64,000 nt of DNA, from contig NZ_BAAAXV010000001.1 in the NCBI RefSeq assembly GCF_039535785.1, forward strand, positions 2,976,001 through 3,040,000. Reading direction: 5' to 3'. Positions within the stretch are counted from its first letter, which is position 1, and each line of letters begins with the position of its first letter. The position numbers and the translations under genes are program-made. Under the pieces are notes generated by a model. The model was not told the origin of the DNA, did not search any database, and saw only the letters and a list, made by a program, of their open reading frames with translations. Of the stretch, positions 59,533 through 64,000 are shown one piece after another. Source of the DNA: Nonomuraea helvata (GTDB lineage: Bacteria; Actinomycetota; Actinomycetes; Streptosporangiales; Streptosporangiaceae).

Positions 59533-59727
59533 GTTGTCGGCCTGGTCGCGGCGATCAGCTCGCCGCCCCGCTGGCAACCGGCCGGACGCGTGTCGGGCTC
59601 GCGATGACGAGCGCCTTTAACTTGCCGTACCAGATGATCGTACGGCGTGTGAGCGGGAAATGGTGCCCGGGGCTGGGTGTTCTGTCCTTGAGGTTGGGGT
59701 TGCCGCGCTGGTCAGGGGGGCTGTTGA

Positions 59728-60336
59728 TCAATTCGGATCGCGGCCGAGGTAGGCCAGGAGGCGGTCCTCGGCGGGGGCGTGCGGGGACACGGTCACGCGC
59801 GGGGCGAACCGGTGCGGCCGGTCGTCCCCGGTGACGAACAGCTGGGCCAGGTCCAGCAGTTCGTCGGCCATCAGGGACGGGATCGGGCGGTGTTCGCCGC
59901 AGGATCTGGCCACGTCCCAGCCGTGCACGGCTATCTCGATCGCGCCCACCGCGGCCACCACCGGGCTCGTGAGGTGGTGGTCGGCTATGGCGATCATCTG
60001 GTTCCCCGGAGGGGCGCCCCCGGTCCGGTTGCTCGCGAGAGTGGCCGTCCACAGGGCCAGCACTTCGGTGGCGCCGTCCCGGAGGAGGAGCGCCGGATTG
60101 CGGCAGGCGCCCCTTGAGATCGCCGGTGGCAGGGCGATGCGGCCGGTGGCGGCGGCGTTCAGGGTCTGGAGCGAGTCGGCCAGGTGGTCGAGCAGACGCT
60201 GGAGGTTCCAGTCCGCACAGGGTGTCGCCCGGCAGAGGGCTGCCGTCGTGACGATGCGCAGGCTGCCCAGCGCGTACTCGATCGCCCGCTCCAGCAGCGC
60301 CACCCCCGCGGCCGATGCCGATGTCTGCTCGCACAT
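59728..60336 (-). CDS. TIGR03086-like metal-binding (DinB/MDMPI) protein
   Basis: A 202-residue protein of the mycothiol-dependent isomerase-like group. TPCADWNLQRLLDHLADSL has the first His ligand; ADHHLTSPV and AVGAIEIAVHGWDVARSCG contain the others, and the phrase EIAVHGWDVAR is the hallmark of TIGR03086 proteins. It may bind a divalent metal and act with mycothiol. It is divergent from a lipoprotein gene. Confidence 0.85.
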   Translation of the reverse strand: MCEQTSASAAGVALLERAIEYALGSLRIVTTAALCRATPCADWNLQRLLDHLADSLQTLNAAATGRIALPPAISRGACRNPALLLRDGATEVLALWTATLASNRTGGAPPGNQMIAIADHHLTSPVVAAVGAIEIAVHGWDVARSCGEHRPIPSLMADELLDLAQLFVTGDDRPHRFAPRVTVSPHAPAEDRLLAYLGRDPN

Positions 60337-60432
60337 ATCGCCTCCTCACCCCATGCAGACCTCGCGGATGGGGAAAACTCATCGGCCGGAACCTCCTGCG
60401 CCGATCCCGAGTAGAGAGAGCAAGGAGGTTCA

Positions 60433-60933
60433 ATGAAGCAGTTGATGGTGGCGATGCTCTTGCTGGTCGTCGGGTGTTCGGCCGGGACCGGCGCCCCCGC
60501 CCCCGCCCCCGTGGCGAGGTCCGCCGTCCCGAGCTCTGACATCCCGGTCATCACCCCGAGTCCGACGGCCACCAGGGCGGCGTGCAACGGGACCTCGGTG
60601 ATCCTCAGTGAAGGGTTCCCGGAGGTGCGCGGGACGGCTCGGGACGCGGAGCTGTGGGGGCTGCTGTTCGCCCCCGGCCCGCCGCTCGCCAGCCGCAAAG
60701 AGATCAAGATCGTGTGGCGGATGACCGGTGAGGGGCCGCTGCGGGTCAGGGCGGCGCTTGCCGACGGTACGCCGGCCAGGCTCGCCTGGGGTCCCGAGGA
60801 GCACGGCGGGTCGAACTGGCACCGGCCGGGCGAGGAATGGGGCACGGGGTTCGTGTTCCCGAAGCGCGGCTGCTGGAAGATCGAGCTCACCCGCACGCGG
60901 GGCTCCGGGTACGTGTGGCTCTCCGTTAAATAG
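60433..60933 (+). CDS. Lipoprotein of unknown function
   Basis: A 166-residue exported lipoprotein; the signal MKQLMVAMLLLVVGC ends with the lipobox VVGC. A Pro/Ala/Ser-rich linker (residues 17-50) leads to a beta-rich domain with NGTSVILSEGFPEVRG and SNWHRPGEEWGTGFVFPKRGCWKIELTR, resembling small surface proteins of actinobacteria. AAGGAGG precedes the ATG. Its stop codon lies in the first unit of a 14-bp tandem repeat. Confidence 0.82.
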   Translation: MKQLMVAMLLLVVGCSAGTGAPAPAPVARSAVPSSDIPVITPSPTATRAACNGTSVILSEGFPEVRGTARDAELWGLLFAPGPPLASRKEIKIVWRMTGEGPLRVRAALADGTPARLAWGPEEHGGSNWHRPGEEWGTGFVFPKRGCWKIELTRTRGSGYVWLSVK

Positions 60934-60968
60934 CCCGGTCTAAATAGGCCGGTCTAAATAGCCCGGTC
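60927..60968. repeat. 14-bp tandem triplet spanning two convergent stop codons
   Basis: Three adjacent copies of TAAATAGSCCGGTC (60927-60940, 60941-60954, 60955-60968), the middle one with one change. The lipoprotein stop TAG lies in the first copy and the convergent lipase stop at the junction of the second and third. The unit offers stop codons on both strands. Confidence 0.9.
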
Positions 60969-61757
60969 GACGAAGTTCGTCACGTCGTCCAGGACCTCGT
61001 CCTTGTTGGTCTCGTTGAAGACCTCGTGCCTGGCGCCCTCGTAGATCCGCTCGGCCAGGTCCGCACCCTTGATCGCCTCGATGCCGGGACGGCTGCCGCT
61101 CAGCGGGACGAGCTCGTCGTCGGCCCCGTGCACCCAGAGCGTGGGCAGCGGCCCGAGGCTGCCACTCTTGGCGATGGCGGCCAGCGTCGTGGCGAACGCC
61201 TCCAGCGTGGCCCGCTTGAACGGGCCGTGCCACACCAGCGGGTCGGCGGCGTACGCGTCCCCCACCGAGAGGTCGCGTGAGAGGGTGGCCGGGTCGACGG
61301 GGGCGTCCGGCAGCTCCTCATAGGCCAGCAGCGTCGGGACGATCTCCCATGCGCCGATCACCGGCCCTGACAGCACGAGCGCGGCCAGCCCGTCGCCGTA
61401 CCGCTGGGCGTAGCGGGCGGCGATCATGCCGCCCATGGAGTGGCCGATCACCACGACGGGGACGCCGGGGTGGTCGGCCCTGGCGCGCTCCTCGACGGCG
61501 TGCACGTCCGTGACCACGTCCTCGAAGTCCGCGACGAGCACCCGGTCCCCCGCCGACCTGCCGTGACCCATGTGGTCGAGGCCGTAGACGGCGGCGCCGT
61601 GCCGGACGAGCCGGTCGGCGACGTACTCGTAGCGGCCGATGTGCTCGCCGTACCCGTGGATGAGGACGGCGACGTATCGGGGGCGGTCATGGGGCCACTC
61701 GCGGACCGTGTTGAGGCCCTTGGTGCCGGTGAAGGTGTGCTCGCGCGACTCCGCCAT
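60954..61757 (-). CDS. Monoacylglycerol lipase/lysophospholipase-like alpha/beta hydrolase
   Basis: A 267-residue hydrolase of the serine aminopeptidase S33 (monoglyceride lipase) group. LIHGYGEHIGRYEYVADRL is characteristic, with YGLDHMGHGRSAG, the nucleophile Ser in VIGHSMGGMIAARYA, the Asp in HGADDELVP and the His in GARHEVFNE. It probably cleaves lipid esters in the cytoplasm. The ATG at 61757 is chosen, with a weak ribosome site; an in-frame ATG at 61781 is an alternative. It is divergent from the ogt operon. Confidence 0.88.
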   Translation of the reverse strand: MAESREHTFTGTKGLNTVREWPHDRPRYVAVLIHGYGEHIGRYEYVADRLVRHGAAVYGLDHMGHGRSAGDRVLVADFEDVVTDVHAVEERARADHPGVPVVVIGHSMGGMIAARYAQRYGDGLAALVLSGPVIGAWEIVPTLLAYEELPDAPVDPATLSRDLSVGDAYAADPLVWHGPFKRATLEAFATTLAAIAKSGSLGPLPTLWVHGADDELVPLSGSRPGIEAIKGADLAERIYEGARHEVFNETNKDEVLDDVTNFVDRAI

Positions 61758-61857
61758 GGTCACCGAGGCTACGCTGATCATCGCCACGCCGTCCACGGCG
61801 ATGCTGCGATGTCCGAAAACCGCTGACTTTCGCGCGCCCGTCGGTGTTGTAGAGAAC

Positions 61858-62346
61858 ATGGACATCTACACCACGATCGACAGCCCGCTGGGTGAGATCC
61901 TGCTCGCCGGTGACGGCTCGGCGCTGACGCGCGTGTCGTTCGACGTGGGCACGCGAGAGGGCCTGAAGCGGGATCCGGCCGCGTTCGCCGAGGCCGAGCG
62001 GCAGTTCGCCGAGTACTTCGCGGGCGAGCGGATGACGTTCGACCTGCCGCTCGCCTCCCACGGGACCCCGTTCCAGGAGCGGGTGTGGGCGGAGGTGGCG
62101 GCGCTGCCGTACGGGACCACGACGACCTACGGCGCGCTCGCCGCGCGCATCGGCGCGCCACGTGACCGCATCCGCGCGGTCGGCGCGGCCATCGGCGCTA
62201 ACCCGCTGCTCATCGTCCGCCCCTGCCACCGCGTCGTCGGCGCGGACGGCACGCTGACCGGGTACGCGGGCGGGCTCGAGCGCAAGCACGAGCTGCTCAC
62301 CCTCGAAGGCGCCCTGCAGCCGCAGCTCTGGAGCGTGCGCTCATGA
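61858..62346 (+). CDS. ogt: Methylated-DNA-protein-cysteine methyltransferase
   Basis: A 162-residue O6-alkylguanine repair protein. The N-terminal domain starts MDIYTTIDSPLGEILLAG; the DNA-binding HTH contains GTTTTYGALAARIG; the acceptor Cys123 is in RPCHRVVGADGTLTGYAGGL. It transfers alkyl groups from guanine O6 or thymine O4 to itself in a suicide reaction. It begins an operon with a 2OG-Fe(II) oxygenase (4-bp overlap) and alkB. Confidence 0.94.
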   Translation: MDIYTTIDSPLGEILLAGDGSALTRVSFDVGTREGLKRDPAAFAEAERQFAEYFAGERMTFDLPLASHGTPFQERVWAEVAALPYGTTTTYGALAARIGAPRDRIRAVGAAIGANPLLIVRPCHRVVGADGTLTGYAGGLERKHELLTLEGALQPQLWSVRS

Positions 62347-63023
62347 ACTGGGAGAAGCTGACGGAGGAGGTCAACGCCTACGGGTGCGCGCTCACGCCGC
62401 CGCTGCTCACCCCGCAGGAGTGCAAGGAGATCGCCGGCCTGTACGACGAGGCGGGGCTGTTCCGGTCCACCATCGACATGGAGCGGTTCCGGTTCGGGGC
62501 CGGGCAGTACCGGTACTTCGACCGGCCGTTCCCGCCGCTGGTGGAGAGGCTGCGGGCGGAGCTCTATCCGCAACTGCTGCCGATCGCCCGTGACTGGGCG
62601 AGCAAGCTGGGATGGCCCGCGCCGTGGCCGGACGACTTCGGCGAGTGGCTCGACATGTGCCACCGGGCCGGGCAGACCAAGCCGACGCCCATCCTGCTGC
62701 GGTACGAGCGCGACGACTGGAACGCGCTGCACCGCGACCTCTACGGCGACCTGGTGTTCCCGTTGCAGGTCGTGATCGGGCTCGACCGGCCGGGCGAGGA
62801 TTACACCGGAGGCGAGTTCCTGCTGGTGGAGCAGCGGCCGCGGGCCCAGTCGCGGGGCACGGTCACCGTGCTGCCGCAGGGACACGGGCTGATCTTCACC
62901 ACTCGCGACCGGCCCGTACGGTCGTCGCGGGGCTGGTCGGCCTCTCCTGTGCGGCACGGAGTGAGCACTGTCCGGTCCGGGCTGCGTCATACGCTGGGGC
63001 TCGTCTTCCACGACGCCAGCTGA
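62343..63023 (+). CDS. 2OG-Fe(II) oxygenase-like protein in repair operon
   Basis: A 226-residue protein with a double-stranded beta-helix metal triad: His130 and Asp132 in ALHRDLYGDLVFPLQ and His216 in GLRHTLGLVFHDA; Arg214 just before it may bind 2-oxoglutarate. The N-terminal part (LTPQECKEIAGLYDEAGLFRSTIDM) matches the start of prolyl-hydroxylase-like families. It overlaps ogt by 4 bases and precedes alkB by 17 bp, so it may belong to alkylation repair; its exact substrate is unknown. Confidence 0.8.
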   Translation: MNWEKLTEEVNAYGCALTPPLLTPQECKEIAGLYDEAGLFRSTIDMERFRFGAGQYRYFDRPFPPLVERLRAELYPQLLPIARDWASKLGWPAPWPDDFGEWLDMCHRAGQTKPTPILLRYERDDWNALHRDLYGDLVFPLQVVIGLDRPGEDYTGGEFLLVEQRPRAQSRGTVTVLPQGHGLIFTTRDRPVRSSRGWSASPVRHGVSTVRSGLRHTLGLVFHDAS

Positions 63024-63040
63024 CCAGGAAGGGGTGGACG

Positions 63041-63667
63041 ATGCGGGAGATAGCGCCCGGCGCGGTGCACGTGCCCGGGTGGCTCACGCTGGACGAGCAG
63101 CGCCACCTCGTCCGGGCGTGCCGCGAATGGGCCATGGGCCCGGTGCCGATCCGGCATACCGTGCTGCCCAGGGGCGGCGTCATGTCGGTGCGGACAGTCT
63201 GCGTGGGCTGGCACTGGCAGCCGTACCGGTACACGCGCGTCGCCCACGACGTGAACGGCCGCCGGGTGGCCGGCTTCCCCGGCTGGCTCGGCGACCTGGG
63301 GCGCCGCGCCCTGGCCGACGCGTACGGGGCGGCCGGCGAGACGTACGAGCCCGACACCGCCTTGATCAACTTCTACGACGACCAGGCGAAGATGGGCATG
63401 CACCAGGACAAGGACGAGAAGTCGGACGCCCCGGTGGTGTCGCTGAGCATCGGCGACCGGTGCCTGTTCCGCTTCGGCAACACGGAGACGCGCGGCCGGC
63501 CGTACACGGACGTCGAGCTCGCCTCGGGCGACCTGTTCGTGTTCGGGGGGCCGTCGCGCTTCGCCTACCACGGCGTGCCGAAGGTCTATCCGGGCACCGG
63601 CGATCCCGCCACCGGGCTGGCCTCCGGCCGCCTCAACATCACGATGCGGGTCACGGGTCTACGATGA
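63041..63667 (+). CDS. alkB: AlkB-like alpha-ketoglutarate-dependent dioxygenase
   Basis: A 208-residue DNA/RNA demethylase that oxidatively removes 1-methyladenine and 3-methylcytosine. The iron ligands are His121 and Asp123 in MHQDKDEKS and His177 in FAYHGVPKV; RLNITMRV carries the two 2-oxoglutarate/nucleobase arginines; LINFYDDQAKMGMH is the usual lead-in. The start is the ATG at 63041 with AGGAAGGGG upstream. It ends the ogt operon and overlaps the convergent gene by 17 bp. Confidence 0.93.
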   Translation: MREIAPGAVHVPGWLTLDEQRHLVRACREWAMGPVPIRHTVLPRGGVMSVRTVCVGWHWQPYRYTRVAHDVNGRRVAGFPGWLGDLGRRALADAYGAAGETYEPDTALINFYDDQAKMGMHQDKDEKSDAPVVSLSIGDRCLFRFGNTETRGRPYTDVELASGDLFVFGGPSRFAYHGVPKVYPGTGDPATGLASGRLNITMRVTGLR

Positions 63668-64000
63668 GGTAGTCGAACTCCTCGTCGGTGAGCTTGCGGC
63701 GCAGGATCTGCAGGACCCGCTGGGGCTTGTCGTCCGGCCCCTGCACGTAGAACGGCTTGCCGTTGCGGCCGAACGTGATCGCCGAGTCGCCTTCCCACTT
63801 GCCCAGCATGTCGTCGGCGAGGGGCGCGAAGTCCTCGTGCGCCTCGAACCCGAGCGTGCGGGCGAAGTCGATCGACCCGAACACGATGTTCTTGGCCAGC
63901 TCGAACGGCACCTCCTGCCAGCCCGCGTACTCGCCGAAGAAGTACTGGCGGAAGCGCGCGAGCTCGCGCTCGTCGAGGACGTCGGGGCCGATGGCGTTCT
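63651..64000 (-). CDS. Conserved hypothetical protein (5' end outside window)
   Basis: The frame is open from the window edge to the stop at 63651 (about 115 residues seen). It reads RFRQYFFGEYAGWQEVPF, then LAKNIVFGSIDFARTLGFE, ITFGRNGKPFYVQGP and a helical end (RVLQILRRKLTDEEFDYLIVD). There is no signal or catalytic motif that I recognise. A GTG inside (63911) would give 86 residues, but the similar coding style upstream suggests a longer protein. It overlaps the alkB 3' end by 17 bp in the opposite direction. Confidence 0.65.
   Translation of the reverse strand, partial: NAIGPDVLDERELARFRQYFFGEYAGWQEVPFELAKNIVFGSIDFARTLGFEAHEDFAPLADDMLGKWEGDSAITFGRNGKPFYVQGPDDKPQRVLQILRRKLTDEEFDYLIVDP

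Noticed and set aside
59604..59834. 76-codon plus-strand frame in the gap after tetR
   Set aside because: There is no ribosome site, the composition is Arg/Gly-rich, and it runs over the 3' end of the TIGR03086-like gene.
1..64000. CRISPR arrays, tRNA/rRNA genes, insertion sequences, prophage
   Set aside because: I read both strands for regularly spaced repeats, clover-leaf signatures, transposases and phage genes and found none that I could support.

Overview
The window is high-GC actinobacterial chromosome. Many genes start with GTG, neighbours often overlap by ATGA or GTGA, and the families are typical of the phylum (GpgS, DUF3040, a TIGR03086/MDMPI-type protein, a remnant F420-type LLM oxidoreductase, IcmF, type B L31). 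Sugar ABC transporters have no ATPase gene beside them. A Streptosporangiaceae-like host (for example Nonomuraea) is my inference from overall style. No tRNA, rRNA, CRISPR array, insertion sequence or prophage gene was recognised.

Layout. 0-10 kb: trehalose/glycogen metabolism (treY partial, glgX/treX), mscL, a dehydratase, a proline iminopeptidase, a PAP2 phosphatase, a tandem universal stress protein, and a GT4 transferase with glucosyl-3-phosphoglycerate synthase. 10-20 kb: a sugar-catabolic locus with a Gfo/Idh/MocA oxidoreductase, two paralogous zinc-type dehydrogenases, a TIM-barrel isomerase/epimerase, a GH63/MGH1-like glycosidase, a sugar ABC importer and a ROK regulator. 20-28 kb: a BtuF-like protein, a broken LLM oxidoreductase, Tpx, IcmF with a palindromic operator, a glucose-dehydrogenase-like enzyme, a CHAP protein and a PP2C phosphatase. 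28-36 kb: a solitary HTH/N6-adenine methyltransferase/specificity-domain fusion, a soluble Ser/Thr kinase, LacI, a phosphotransferase, SDR, epoxide hydrolase and LysR genes.

36-45.6 kb looks like one polysaccharide-use system: a secreted multidomain GH87-type alpha-1,3-glucanase, an oligosaccharide importer, a cytoplasmic GH13 alpha-glucosidase and a LacI repressor. The promoters of the glucanase and of the binding-protein gene share a 14-bp word within related inverted repeats, which suggests a single regulon. 45.6-56.5 kb holds a PfkB kinase, secreted proteins, a MDMPI-like protein, L31 with a Zur-like site, an SDR, an MFS exporter, RecQ and a CPBP protease/histidine kinase/response regulator operon. 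56.5-64 kb holds exported and cytoplasmic hydrolases, an amidohydrolase with a divergent TetR gene, and an alkylation-repair operon (ogt, a 2OG-Fe(II) oxygenase, alkB).

Non-coding structure is rich. A dispersed GC-rich repeat occurs at 11.3 kb and, inverted, at 30.4 kb; it enters coding ends and at one site supplies the next gene's start region. There is a mirror-symmetric terminator carrying both convergent stop codons (45.55 kb), an inverted duplicated divergent promoter (56.5 kb), and two small tandem triplications at gene ends (53.8 and 60.9 kb).
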